NCBI GenBank assembly: GCA_900542315.1
Contig: UQMV01000012.1
Location: 1-55,411 of the forward strand
DNA: 55,411 bases
DNA from: an uncultured Collinsella sp.
GTDB taxonomy: Bacteria; Actinomycetota; Coriobacteriia; Coriobacteriales; Coriobacteriaceae
Reading direction: 5' to 3'
Both the position numbers and the translations under genes were made by a program. Below are positions 24,577 to 32,184 of the stretch, piece after piece (position 1 is the first letter of the stretch; each line of letters opens with the position of its first letter). Below the pieces are notes generated by a model. It was not told the DNA's origin. It saw only the letters and a program-made list of their open reading frames with translations, and searched no databases.

Positions 24577-25491
24577 ATGGCCGACAATCGCAAGCGTGCG
24601 CCTCGTGGCGGCAAGCAGGCTGCTTCTGGCTCGCGTCCGATTCGCCGCAATGACCGCACTGCCGCTCCCAAGGGCCAGCGCGATCGCGCCCAGGCCGCAC
24701 GTCCGCAGCGCGATCGCAACCGCGACGCTGTCCAGGCTCCCAAGGGTGAGTTCATCGAGGGTCGCCGTGCTGCTGCCGAGGCGCTGCGCACCGGTTTTCC
24801 CATCAAGTGCGCGCTCATTGCCGAGGGCGGGGAGCGCGATGCCGCCTTGTCGCGCCTGGTCGACGACCTCAACGCCGCAGGCGTCCGCATTAAGTATGTG
24901 CCGCGCGCACAGCTCGATGCGCTGTCGAGCCATGGCGCTCACCAAGGCATTGCACTCGAGGTTGGCAACTTCCCCTATGCCGATGTTGCCGATATCCTCG
25001 ACCGCGCGGGCGACGGACCGGCGCTCGTCATCGTGCTCGACCACGTGACCGACGACGGTAACTTTGGCGCCATCGTGCGCTCCGCCGAGGTTGTGGGCGC
25101 GGCCGGCGTCATCATCGCCAACAAGCGTGCCGCCGGCGTGACCGTGGGCAGCTACAAGACTTCAGCCGGCGCCGTCATGCATCTGCCTATCGCGCAGGTG
25201 CCCAACATCGCCCGTGCACTCGACGATCTTAAGGCCGCTGGCTTTTGGGTGGGCGGTGCCTCTGAGCACGCCGAAGGCAGTTGCTGGGATGCTCCCTTCG
25301 AGGGCCGCGTGGCGCTCGTCATGGGCTCCGAGGGCGACGGCATCTCGCGCCTGGTGCTTGAGAAATGCGACTTTTTGACCAAGCTTCCCCAGCGCGGCAT
25401 GACCGAGAGCCTCAATGTTGCCCAGGCGACCACGGCCCTCTGCTTTGAGTGGTTGCGCCGCAACGCCGGCGAGCTCATGGGGGAGGAGTAG
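24577..25491 (+). CDS. rlmB: 23S rRNA (guanosine-2'-O)-methyltransferase, RlmB/TrmH family
   Basis: SPOUT methyltransferase expected to modify G2251-type positions of 23S rRNA. The first 55 residues are an Arg/Gln/Ala-rich basic tail. A substrate-binding domain follows, with FIEGRRAAAEALR and the SSHGAHQGIALEV motif, and then the SPOUT domain with VLDHVTDDGNFGAIVRSAEV (motif 1), LVMGSEGDGISRLV (motif 2) and MTESLNVAQATTALCFE (motif 3, knot). 304 residues. AAAGGAGG precedes the ATG. Three bases separate it from yacP. Confidence 0.93.
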   Translation: MADNRKRAPRGGKQAASGSRPIRRNDRTAAPKGQRDRAQAARPQRDRNRDAVQAPKGEFIEGRRAAAEALRTGFPIKCALIAEGGERDAALSRLVDDLNAAGVRIKYVPRAQLDALSSHGAHQGIALEVGNFPYADVADILDRAGDGPALVIVLDHVTDDGNFGAIVRSAEVVGAAGVIIANKRAAGVTVGSYKTSAGAVMHLPIAQVPNIARALDDLKAAGFWVGGASEHAEGSCWDAPFEGRVALVMGSEGDGISRLVLEKCDFLTKLPQRGMTESLNVAQATTALCFEWLRRNAGELMGEE

Positions 25492-25494
25492 CGC

Positions 25495-26172
25495 ATGTCC
25501 AAAAAGAACCGTGCCAAGTCCAAGGCCAAGCGCTTTGGCGAGGGCTCGGCCAAGCCGATTGTTTCGGCCGCGACCTATGGCGTGGGCGGCAATGCGTTTG
25601 CGCAGGCCATCGCCGACCCGGTCTCGACGGTGCACTCCAACAAGCCCGAGCTGCTGGTGGTCGACGGTTACAACGTGATCCACTGCACGCCGCGCTACGA
25701 AAAGCTCGTGTACGACCATTCCGACGATCCGTATTCCAGCGACGTTCACGATATGGCGCGCACGGCGCTCATTAATGACGTAGCTGCGTTTGCCCAGGGC
25801 CGCTACGAGGCTGTGATCGTATTTGACGGCGCGGGCAATATCTCCAGCGAGCGCCCCAACCTACCGGCCCGCGGTGTGCGCATCGAGTTTTCGCCGACGG
25901 GCGTTTCGGCAGATACTGTGGTGCAGAAACTCTGCATCGAGGCGCGCGAGGAAGGCCGCGCGTGCTCCGTGGTGTCGAGCGACGGCACGATCCAAGCCGT
26001 TGTCATGGGCAAGGGCGTCACGCGCATCTCGAGCCGCATGCTGGTGGACGAGATCAAACAGATCGATAACGACGTTCACGAGGCAGAGGAAGCTCCACAG
26101 ATCAAGATGACTCTGGGCAGTCGCCTGAGCCCCGATGCCCTGGCCAAGCTCAAAGCCCTGCGCGGGAGGTAG
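25495..26172 (+). CDS. yacP: NYN-domain ribonuclease, YacP/Rae1 family
   Basis: Related to Bacillus Rae1 (YacP), a ribosome-associated endoribonuclease. A basic N-terminal 50 residues precede the PIN-like NYN domain, which has LLVVDGYNVIH near residue 53, AVIVFDGAGN near 103, SADTVVQKLC near 140 and VVSSDGTIQ near 160; the Asp residues in these motifs would bind metal. 225 residues, longer than Rae1 because of the N-terminal tail. It ends the conserved cluster. In Firmicutes the next genes are sigH and rpmG-secE-nusG; here an accessory region intervenes. Confidence 0.85.
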   Translation: MSKKNRAKSKAKRFGEGSAKPIVSAATYGVGGNAFAQAIADPVSTVHSNKPELLVVDGYNVIHCTPRYEKLVYDHSDDPYSSDVHDMARTALINDVAAFAQGRYEAVIVFDGAGNISSERPNLPARGVRIEFSPTGVSADTVVQKLCIEAREEGRACSVVSSDGTIQAVVMGKGVTRISSRMLVDEIKQIDNDVHEAEEAPQIKMTLGSRLSPDALAKLKALRGR

Positions 26173-26199
26173 GGGAGCTGACGGCGCGACGCTGTCTCG

Positions 26200-27540
26200 C
26201 TAATTCCATTCAGCGATGTCGATCATTCTTTTGAGGCGCCATGTTAGCGCCTCTTTTAGATAAGGCAGTCTTGCTGTAAGAGCGTCGTTTTTGGATAGGA
26301 TTTCGATTGCCTCGTCAACGAAACCCTCGAGTTTGTCGCCGTCAAACCAGCTCATATCCTCAACAAGCAGCATTTGTTTCGCGGGGTTTGAATGAAACTG
26401 CGCGCTGGTAAAACTGCGCTCTCCTGCCTTAAGCTCCTCTAGAGAAATGTTGCACCAGAGCGATGAGCCCGAATCGAAGATGGGGGCAGGTCTGCAGGCT
26501 AGTGTGTTGACGTTTCGCACAAGGCCAAAGTTACGCCAATGACGATCGTAGTTGGCGATGATGTCGTCGCACACGATCATGCGGTCAAGGGCATCCTTGC
26601 CGCCTGTTACCCCGAGCTTCTCGCAGTTTGCTACATATCGCTCGTAGTTGGTTAGTCTTTCATCTGCGTTTGCGTACTGGTTTACATAGAACGCAGGGAC
26701 ATACTCTTCTTCATCAGTTAAGAAGACATCGCATATGCTCAGGGCGGAAGTGCCCGTGCCCTCGAGCGAGTAAGGCACATAATCGCAGGCGTTTAGGATG
26801 CGACGATGGAGCGCGGTCGCTACCAGCTCGTTATAAGGTTCCTGGTTCAGGTGCGCTCCTGCCTTATGCAGAATTTGACGCCCGCCCTCGCACGTCCAGA
26901 ACTTTTGAAGATTGCCGTCCGAGGTGTTGTCGGGCTTTGCGGCAGCTGCCTTGCCCTCTGGGGCGAAGGATGCGATGGACAGAGAGACGTCGTCAAAAGC
27001 ATTATTGAAGAAGTTAATATCCTCCCACGCGAGACCGGAATCTTGGGGTCTAATCCAATACTGGTCGGATAGGGAGAGGCCGAGATTTCGCTGGATGAGT
27101 TCGTCGGGAACATCGACTGCTGCTTCTGCCAACAGGGATGCAAGCCCAATGCGCGCGAGCGGGATACCGCGGCCTCGCCACCAAATGCGGAAAGAGTCGA
27201 GCGACACGGGACTATTGGGGCCAAGTACTCCAATAGGGGCGTGGGTGTAATCGATGTCGGCACCGATGTGGGTAAAGTCTTTTCGCGATGTGCTGTAGAC
27301 CAGCTGGGCGACTTCGTGCGTGCGGTTCATGAGGGTAAACGTAATCTCACTTTTTCCATGGCCTCGACGGGGGCGTCCCCCCGTTTTGGTCACGGAGCGG
27401 AGTCGTGCGTTGACGCTGTCTTTGTCGATGAGCCATACACCAGAAGCCTTGCGTGCCTCAAGTGCTCCGTTTTTTATGAGCTCCTGCACCCTGCGCGGAG
27501 TGATGCCGAGCAGCTCGGCAGCTTCCTTCGTTGTCAACAT
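26200..27540 (-). CDS. HTH-fused HipA-like kinase
   Basis: 446-residue protein. Residues 1-50 form an excisionase/MerR-type helix-turn-helix (TTKEAAELLGITPRRVQELI). The remainder resembles HipA-like Ser/Thr kinases: GLSLSDQYWIRP near 155, DGNLQKFW near 205, the catalytic NYDRHWRNFG near residue 331, and a metal-binding PIFDSGSSLW near 355. HipA kinases commonly act as toxins that phosphorylate aminoacyl-tRNA synthetases, but the target here is unknown. No separate antitoxin is adjacent, so the HTH may provide self-regulation. A 24-bp inverted repeat lies just upstream of the ATG. Confidence 0.8.
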   Translation of the reverse strand: MLTTKEAAELLGITPRRVQELIKNGALEARKASGVWLIDKDSVNARLRSVTKTGGRPRRGHGKSEITFTLMNRTHEVAQLVYSTSRKDFTHIGADIDYTHAPIGVLGPNSPVSLDSFRIWWRGRGIPLARIGLASLLAEAAVDVPDELIQRNLGLSLSDQYWIRPQDSGLAWEDINFFNNAFDDVSLSIASFAPEGKAAAAKPDNTSDGNLQKFWTCEGGRQILHKAGAHLNQEPYNELVATALHRRILNACDYVPYSLEGTGTSALSICDVFLTDEEEYVPAFYVNQYANADERLTNYERYVANCEKLGVTGGKDALDRMIVCDDIIANYDRHWRNFGLVRNVNTLACRPAPIFDSGSSLWCNISLEELKAGERSFTSAQFHSNPAKQMLLVEDMSWFDGDKLEGFVDEAIEILSKNDALTARLPYLKEALTWRLKRMIDIAEWN

Positions 27541-27544
27541 CGCG

Positions 27545-27616
27545 AAACCCTTCGCCAGAACGAATAGTTTTATCTATTCCATTGTAATTAATACTATTCG
27601 TTCTGGCGAATGGTTT
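27545..27616. promoter_or_regulatory. 24-bp inverted repeat upstream of the HipA-like gene
   Basis: The arm at 27551-27568, TTCGCCAGAACGAATAGT, is repeated perfectly inverted at 27593-27610. Including flanks, 23 of 24 positions match. The AT-rich 24-base spacer is a plausible promoter region for the minus-strand gene, whose ATG is at 27540. The geometry fits an operator for the protein's own HTH domain. Confidence 0.7.
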
Positions 27617-27703
27617 TAAGATTGAGGCGCACTGACAGAAATAAACGGGCCTGGTACGTGTTGTTGCTGGATTTTGCATATTTATATAACGCCGTGCGGC
27701 CTG

Positions 27704-27732
27704 TTGCGCCCCGTCCGCAATTCCTTTATTCT
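27704..27732 (+). promoter_or_regulatory. Promoter of tRNA-Thr
   Basis: TTGCGC and TATTCT are spaced by 17 bases, about 30 bases before the mature tRNA 5' end. Confidence 0.5.
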
Positions 27733-27762
27733 TAACAGGCTTCGCGCGAAAGCGCCAAGTGT

Positions 27763-27837
27763 GCCAGTGTGGCGCAACGGTAGCGCAACTGATTTGTAAT
27801 CAGTGGGTTGCAGGTTCGATTCCTGTCACTGGCTCCA
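27763..27837 (+). tRNA. tRNA-Thr (anticodon TGT)
   Basis: Acceptor GCCAGTG pairs with CACTGGC. The D arm is GCGC...GCGC, the anticodon stem-loop is ACTGA-TTTGTAA-TCAGT and the T arm is GCAGG-TTCGATT-CCTGT. Discriminator T is followed by an encoded CCA. Confidence 0.95.
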
Positions 27838-27846
27838 TGAGAGTTT

Positions 27847-27885
27847 CGGGCTCTGTCTCTATATGGGACAGGGCCCGTTTCTTTT
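27847..27885 (+). terminator. Terminator after tRNA-Thr
   Basis: CGGGCTCTGTC and GACAGGGCCCG pair (one G-U) across a nine-base loop and are followed by TTTCTTTT. Confidence 0.85.
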
Positions 27886-27980
27886 AAAAGAAACGCCCGC
27901 GCTGGTTATGAACTGCGTTCCAAATCTTGGACGCCCTTAATAGCGACTAGGCCGCGAGGGCCCAGTTATGGAGGGTATCC

Positions 27981-28199
27981 ATGGGAGCTGAGGTTGATGG
28001 CGAAGGGACGATCGACGAATTGACTACATTGGGGTGGACGGTTTCGGGAAAGATACGAGAGGCGGAAGAACCGTATGCGAGGTTTTCCAAGCGCCCGAGG
28101 CATTTCATCGATGCGCTCAAGGTCGGATGGTTGACTTGTGTAATGTCGGCAAACCGAAATACGAGATTGTGGTCGAGTGCGATGTCGCCAAGAGTGTGA
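27981..28199 (+). pseudogene. Small unrecognised ORF, probably a remnant
   Basis: A 72-codon frame from the ATG at 27981 has a good GGAGGG five bases upstream. After about residue 48 the protein-like character seems to move to another frame, where KPKYEIVVECDVAKSVMGWL reads at about 28150-28215, suggesting a frameshift in a once longer gene. No family is recognised. The segment 28200-28363 holds nothing else that can be supported. Confidence 0.3.
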
Positions 28200-28363
28200 T
28201 GGGGTGGCTGGTCAGGTTGTTCGGCGCGGCCGGGCCGCAGCACGCCGTGGACAGTCGCACGCTCGAACAGAACAGGCCTCTGGAGCTCGAACAAAATATC
28301 TGGCGCCACGGCGGTGGTGGACGCTGCGGCGGCACCGGGGTACTTGATGACAGAATAGGCATG

Positions 28364-28391
28364 AAAAGGCCCCGTCCTTGCGGGCGGGGCC
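28364..28391 (-). terminator. Terminator of the minus-strand cassette
   Basis: GGCCCCGTCC and GGGCGGGGCC form a stem with loop TTGC. On the minus strand four T residues follow. It lies eight bases after the end of the acidic protein gene. Confidence 0.8.
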
Positions 28392-28398
28392 GGAGGCA

Positions 28399-28617
28399 TT
28401 ATTCGTCGACTTCGATGATCTCGAATTCACAGTCATCCTCTGTGCCGTCTAATGGGTAATCGCCTGGGTTAGACATGTTTAAGATCTCTGCGCCGGAGCT
28501 ATAGCAGGAAACGCCGTAGCTTGCCACTTCAAAGGCTTCGTCCTCGGTGTCGAAGAGGTCGTCTTCTTCGCCGTCGGACCCATCCGGATAATGGTAAATG
28601 ACTTTATATTTCGTCAC
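28399..28617 (-). CDS. Small acidic protein, paralogue of the one at 31740-31952
   Basis: 72 residues from a GTG start preceded by GGGAGA: TKYKVIYHYPDGSDGEEDD at the start, then FDTEDEAFEVA, NPGDYPLDG and an FEIIEVDE end. It is strongly acidic, has no membrane segment or cysteine cluster, and is probably cytosolic. It aligns over its whole length with the 70-residue protein at 31740-31952, sharing KYKVxYH, a DELF/DDLF acidic block, NPGDxPL and a VDE terminus. The start lies inside the end of the upstream gene (14-base overlap), so translation is coupled. The function is unknown. The pairing of both copies with small membrane proteins suggests a partner role. Confidence 0.75.
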   Translation of the reverse strand: MTKYKVIYHYPDGSDGEEDDLFDTEDEAFEVASYGVSCYSSGAEILNMSNPGDYPLDGTEDDCEFEIIEVDE

Positions 28618-28897
28618 GATTCTTCTCCCAACTTTCTTCCATCTTTTCTTCCATTTGCAAATAATTTGACAGGGCCTGTTTTGCTCTGCTTGCTTCTTCT
28701 TTTTTGACTTGATAGTCTGCGTAAAATTTTGCAATCGCAGCACAAACCGGCACGGATATCAAGGTGACAATACCAGCGCCCTTTATAAAACCGCTCGCGC
28801 ATCCTTCGGCGTGGGCGAAGGCTTTGATCGTGTCGATATACTTGTCGGGGCCGCCGTATACCGCTGCCGTCTTGGTCAATTGTGCATAATCCCACAT
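28604..28897 (-). CDS. Small single-pass membrane protein of an island cassette
   Basis: 97 residues from the ATG at 28897, which follows GGAGGA. It starts MWDYAQLTKTAAVYGGPDKY, has one probable membrane helix near residues 38-58 (GAGIVTLISVPVCAAIAKF), and ends in a charged, Lys/Glu-rich coiled segment. No family is recognised. It lies two bases after the HTH-membrane protein gene and overlaps the acidic protein gene, forming a three-gene operon. Confidence 0.7.
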   Translation of the reverse strand: MWDYAQLTKTAAVYGGPDKYIDTIKAFAHAEGCASGFIKGAGIVTLISVPVCAAIAKFYADYQVKKEEASRAKQALSNYLQMEEKMEESWEKNRDEI

Positions 28898-28899
28898 TA

Positions 28900-29388
28900 T
28901 TATCCTCCAATACATTTTGTTTTCTCTTCCTGTGAAAGTTGAAGTATCGCCCCTCTCATCTCATCGATTTTTGCTTTGTCTCGCTCGATCTCCGCCTTTA
29001 ATTGGGAAGCGATCGTCTCCTTTTGTTCGATGCTTTCCGAGAGTCGTTGGATCTCATCGTTCAGGTAGGCGCAGATTTGATATTGAGTTGCCGTCGAGTT
29101 TTCGATCGCCTGTTCATTTCTGGATTTAAGGGCGGCAATTCCGCCCGCCGCGCCCAGAAGCGCAGCCGACATCGCTCCGATAGGGGTAGAAGCTGCGCTG
29201 GCGACAATTCCAGCGTATTTTGCATTCTCCTGGAGGAATTTCAGAAGGTCATTCGTGCTAATCGAGCTTCCTTCTTTTCTCGAAGCCCCTCGCGTTGCCT
29301 TTAGCTTTCCGCTCCTAATCCATCGGCGGACCGTTTCCGGATTTGTTTTCAGCAGATCTGCAATGTCTTTGACGCTGTAGTTTTCCAC
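28900..29388 (-). CDS. HTH-membrane-coiled-coil protein of an island cassette
   Basis: 162 residues from a GTG start with GAGAGGAG upstream. Residues 1-52 are a MerR/excisionase-like HTH (YSVKDIADLLKTNPETVRRW). Residues 57-88 are hydrophobic and Ala/Gly-rich (VASAASTPIGAMSAALLGAA), probably one or two membrane passes. Residues 100-155 form a charged coiled coil. The order suggests a DNA-binding protein tethered to the membrane. It is the first gene of a three-gene operon; a divergent AT-rich region of about 160 bp separates it from the phage-like genes. Confidence 0.7.
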   Translation of the reverse strand: MENYSVKDIADLLKTNPETVRRWIRSGKLKATRGASRKEGSSISTNDLLKFLQENAKYAGIVASAASTPIGAMSAALLGAAGGIAALKSRNEQAIENSTATQYQICAYLNDEIQRLSESIEQKETIASQLKAEIERDKAKIDEMRGAILQLSQEEKTKCIGG

Positions 29389-29550
29389 GATTCGCTCCTC
29401 TCAGCTAATACAATACCATAAAATTAGAATCTTCAGTAGTAATAGAGCAATCTAACACGATGGGTGTAGTACTAAAAGGACGAATGTAGTAATAAATCCG
29501 TTTGTGACCGCCCTCGATGATGGTTCCAACGGAAGACGTTAGGAAGTCGT
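29389..29550. promoter_or_regulatory. AT-rich divergent intergenic region
   Basis: Lower GC than the surroundings. The motif GTAGTAATA occurs near 29436 and again near 29485, with a related GTAGTACTA near 29466. These direct repeats could bind the HTH protein encoded alongside. No firm -35/-10 pair was assigned. Confidence 0.35.
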
Positions 29551-29769
29551 TTGGAATCGATTGTTGTTGCCCTTATTAGTGGTGTCGTCACGCTTGCAGG
29601 CGCGCTGTGCTCCAACTCCCGCAACCGCGCGGTGATGGAGATCGAGACCGACATCTTGTCGAAGCGCGTTGAAAAGCACAACACCCTGATTGAACGCATC
29701 TACAGGCTTGAGCAGGACATGGCCGTTATACAGCATGACGTTCAGCCACTGGCAGAAAGGTCGGAGTAA
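29551..29769 (+). CDS. Phage lysis-cassette protein, membrane helix plus coiled coil
   Basis: 72 residues from a TTG start with AGGAAG upstream. The N-terminal helix VVALISGVVTLAGALCS would span the membrane, followed by a soluble coiled segment (ILSKRVEKHNTLIERIYRLE). This plan is typical of the small XhlA-like protein that precedes the holin in phage lysis modules. Its TAATG junction overlaps the next gene. The reading frame is intact, although the two following genes are broken. Confidence 0.6.
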   Translation: MESIVVALISGVVTLAGALCSNSRNRAVMEIETDILSKRVEKHNTLIERIYRLEQDMAVIQHDVQPLAERSE

Positions 29770-29976
29770 TGGAAGAGTTTCTGAACTCAAACGAATGGCA
29801 GTGGCGATTGGCCCGTGCCATCGTCCAGGGCATCCTCTGTGTGATCATCGCCAACGTAGACCTGATTTTTTGGTCAGGTGGTACTGGACCACGCATGGCG
29901 TGCATTGGTCGTGGCTCTTATCATGGCTGCGCTCTCCCCGGTGATGGCGGAGCTCGACTCGGGCGGTACGGTCTAG
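29769..29976 (+). pseudogene. Phage holin gene with a +1 frameshift
   Basis: The frame opens MEEFLNSNEWQWRLARAIVQ, enters helix 1 (ILCVIIANVDLIF), then shifts at a run of six T residues (29866-29871). Removing one T restores a continuous protein in which GQVVLDHAWRALVVALIMA is followed by a second helix and a stop at 29974-29976, giving 68 residues with two membrane helices, a normal small holin. As it stands the frame runs on to 30056 with a nonsense tail. It lies between the XhlA-like gene and a broken amidase. Confidence 0.7.
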
Positions 29977-30044
29977 GAGGTGATTCTGTCTGTCCCAGGG
30001 TCGCTGCAGCTCACGGCCACGGTGCCTTTGTTTTTAGGAGGGCT

Positions 30045-30497
30045 ATGAGGAATTAGAGATCGACTGTGTGGCTTGCCGTGCTGGTGGTTGCATTGGCGCT
30101 CGCCACGCCGGCTGCGGCCTACGAGAATCGCGAGGCGATTGTGTCGCAAGGGCATGGCGCCCGCTCGCCGACGTTTTTGGCAGTCCATGAGGCGGGGAAT
30201 GCCGACACGAGCGCTGCCAACCACGTTGCCTACTTGCAGCGTACCGCGAGCTGGGCGCGCATGACGCACTATGTTATGGAGCTAAACAGCGGTGTCGTAT
30301 ACCGTACGCAACCCGACGACACGGTGGCGTGGATGTGGGCAACGATAACTCACTTTGCGCGAGCATTGAATCCGCGCGCGGCCCCGAGCTTGGCAGGGCG
30401 TGTGGTCGGCGCGCCGTGATTCGCGGAGAATACGGCGTGGGCGCCGCGTGCCGGAATGTACTGGGCGCACGGTGTAAAACTGTGCAACGACGTGTGA
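30045..30497 (+). pseudogene. N-acetylmuramoyl-L-alanine amidase (phage lysin) remnant
   Basis: TAGGAGG precedes ATG 30045, which reads MRN, then TAG at 30054-30056, then a signal-like helix (WLAVLVVALALATPAAA) and an amidase_2 domain: FLAVHEAGNADTSAANHVAY and MTHYVMELNSGVVYRT. After DDTVAW at about 30333 one base appears to be missing: GTGGGCAACGATAAC continues in another frame as VGNDNS, the expected next amidase residues. A further fragment, AGMYWAHGVKLCNDV, ends at 30497 in yet another frame. Two or more shifts and one stop make it clearly defective. Confidence 0.7.
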
Positions 30498-30657
30498 ACC
30501 AGATGCTGAGATGGACGAACTACTGGCATGGGATAGAAAGTCCGGGCGTTCTTTCATTCGTCTCCCGCACTGTTCCGTTTGCCGAATCGGTCTGGCGGCA
30601 CTTTTATTTACGCCTATCCTTATCAATGTGTTTGCTGCTATGGGAAGGATTAAGACT

Positions 30658-31557
30658 ATGGATAAGCGATTCGGTGCAGTTCTCTGCGTTGCTGTTCTCG
30701 GGCTTTCGCTAATTGGTTGTGGCGGTGTCAATAATGAAGAAGCCCAACGCTAGGCTTCTTTTGTTGATGCCGTTGAGGCTGGTATTGCTGACTGGTCCGA
30801 CGTTTCTTCGAAGAGGGCTGGTTCTATCGATGAGCAGATTTCTCTCTTGCAGCAGGGCATTGATGTTCAAATTGACGCAGTGAGCAAATTCAAGTCGAAG
30901 GATTTTGAGGACGAGTCTTTTGCAGATCTCGTTAAGGACTATAAGTCTGCTTTGGATATGGAAAGCGCTGGCCTCGTTAATTATCCGAACGACCCTGCTA
31001 CCTACAACGACAACTACGTCAAGGGATGCAAAAAGGCCGCTTCGGTTGTAAAGGAACTTGAAGATAAAGCTGGGCTGAAAATGGATGACGACCATTCCAA
31101 GGCACTTTCCAAATATGTGAAGTCGCCTTCTGAGCTCGTTCCTCTTGGACAGACTATTTCATTTGAAACTGAGGCAGGCGGGATGGAATTATCTGTTGAC
31201 GGTTTTGTCGTTGACGCCGACTCCAGCCAGCGTGCTCGTGAGTTCGATGGTTGGTCTGAGAATCAGAACTATAGCTATCTCCTTTGCACGGTTACGAATG
31301 ACTCTATCGATCCCAAGACAACGGACGGCATTTCCTTTGGTGATTTGATTCAAACTAAGGGTCCTGATGGTATCGATCTGACTTGCCCTAACTTCTCTTA
31401 TGAGTGGCCTGGCTACGAGATTGCAACCGGCGGCTATCTTGGGACGATGCCCGAAGGCAGCACCAAGAAGGTGGCCGTTCCTTATTTGACCGACGCGAGC
31501 GTTACGGATTACTGCGTGGTCGTTGGTAATGTTCTGTGCTTCGTAAAAGCACAGTAG
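30658..31557 (+). pseudogene. Lipoprotein gene interrupted by an in-frame TAG
   Basis: ATG 30658, after GGGAAGG, reads MDKRFGAVLCVAVLGLSLIG followed by the lipobox Cys and GGVNNEEAQR, then TAG at 30751-30753. The same frame then runs open to 31557: ASFVDAVEAGIADWSDVSS and a long soluble part of about 270 residues, with a helical first half and a beta-rich second half (LVPLGQTISFETEAGGMELS) resembling DUF5067-type extracytoplasmic domains. The full product would be a 299-residue lipoprotein. Without suppression the mature part lacks a signal. An ATG at 30847 could restart translation, but no good ribosome-binding site is seen. A strong terminator follows. Confidence 0.7.
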
Positions 31558-31588
31558 AGAGACTGTTCGACCTTATTGGCTGTAGGAG

Positions 31589-31629
31589 AACGCCGCCGCA
31601 CCGTTGTTTTTTCGGTACGGCGGCGTTTT
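31589..31629 (+). terminator. Strong terminator after the lipoprotein gene
   Basis: CGCCGCCGCACCG pairs with CGGTACGGCGGCG (one mismatch) and is followed by four T residues. Confidence 0.9.
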
Positions 31630-31657
31630 GTCTCCTGCTTTTTCTTTTTTTCGGTTT

Positions 31658-31714
31658 GTCTCAACCTGTAACAGTTAGGAAGAAAATATCTGCTCAGTTG
31701 TTACAGGTCGAGAC
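31658..31714. repeat. 57-bp palindromic element, copy 1
   Basis: Arms GTCTCAACCTGTAACA and TGTTACAGGTCGAGAC (one mismatch) flank a 25-base variable centre. Three further copies of identical length lie at 35996-36213. Confidence 0.85.
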
Positions 31715-31739
31715 GATGCAAAGAGGGGGGCTAACAGAC

Positions 31740-31952
31740 CTACTCGTCTACTCCTACGACGTCGTAACTGTAGCCATCGTCATCGGGGAGGGGATTGTCG
31801 CCTGGGTTTAACAGATAGTCTTCTTCTGCACCCGTTCGATAATTGGAAAGTCCTTCGCGTGCGGCGTCGTGAGCCTCAGATTCTGAATAAAAGAGCTCAT
31901 CCTCCTCTTCGTCGGCGCCGCTCGGTAAATGATAAACGACCTTGTATTTCAT
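31740..31952 (-). CDS. Small acidic protein, paralogue of the one at 28399-28617
   Basis: 70 residues: MKYKVVYHLPSGADEEEDEL at the start, then FYSESEAHDAA, a central NPGDNPLPDDD and a YDVVGVDE end. It is very acidic and predicted soluble. It shares start, acidic block, NPGDxPL and VDE end with the product of 28399-28617, so the two are paralogues. AGGGGAT precedes the ATG. It is the last gene of a three-gene minus-strand set behind a zinc-ribbon protein and a membrane-anchored protein. Confidence 0.75.
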   Translation of the reverse strand: MKYKVVYHLPSGADEEEDELFYSESEAHDAAREGLSNYRTGAEEDYLLNPGDNPLPDDDGYSYDVVGVDE

Positions 31953-31961
31953 AAGAATCCC

Positions 31962-32141
31962 CTAACGCGAGTTGCGATAGTCCTCTTCGGATTCATAAAT
32001 ATTGGTTGCGGAGATGCTGTTCTTGTAGCCACATTCAGTGCAAACCCACGTGTACTTGTGGTCGTCAAAACCGGGTTGATCATTGAGGTGGGCATTACAA
32101 CGATCGCACCACCAATCAACATCGGGGAATCTATCGCTCAT
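31962..32141 (-). CDS. Small zinc-ribbon protein
   Basis: 59 residues from the ATG at 32141, preceded by TAAGGAG. Two cysteine pairs, CDRC near residue 12 and CTEC near 34, are spaced as in a zinc ribbon (WWCDRCNAHLND and WVCTECGYKN). The C-terminus is polar and acidic (YESEEDYRNSR). Nine bases separate its stop from the acidic protein start. No family name is certain; zinc binding is inferred from the Cys spacing. Confidence 0.8.
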   Translation of the reverse strand: MSDRFPDVDWWCDRCNAHLNDQPGFDDHKYTWVCTECGYKNSISATNIYESEEDYRNSR

Positions 32142-32184
32142 ATCTACACTCCTTAATCGCTAGCTGATATGACGAATCAAAAAC

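Noticed and set aside
27763..27837. tRNA-Thr as an integration site with duplicated 3' end
   Set aside because: No copy of the tRNA 3' end was found further down the island, and no integrase gene is present.
27947..28399. 150-codon minus-strand frame opposite the 27981 ORF
   Set aside because: No start signal, and it runs through the terminator hairpin of the neighbouring cassette.
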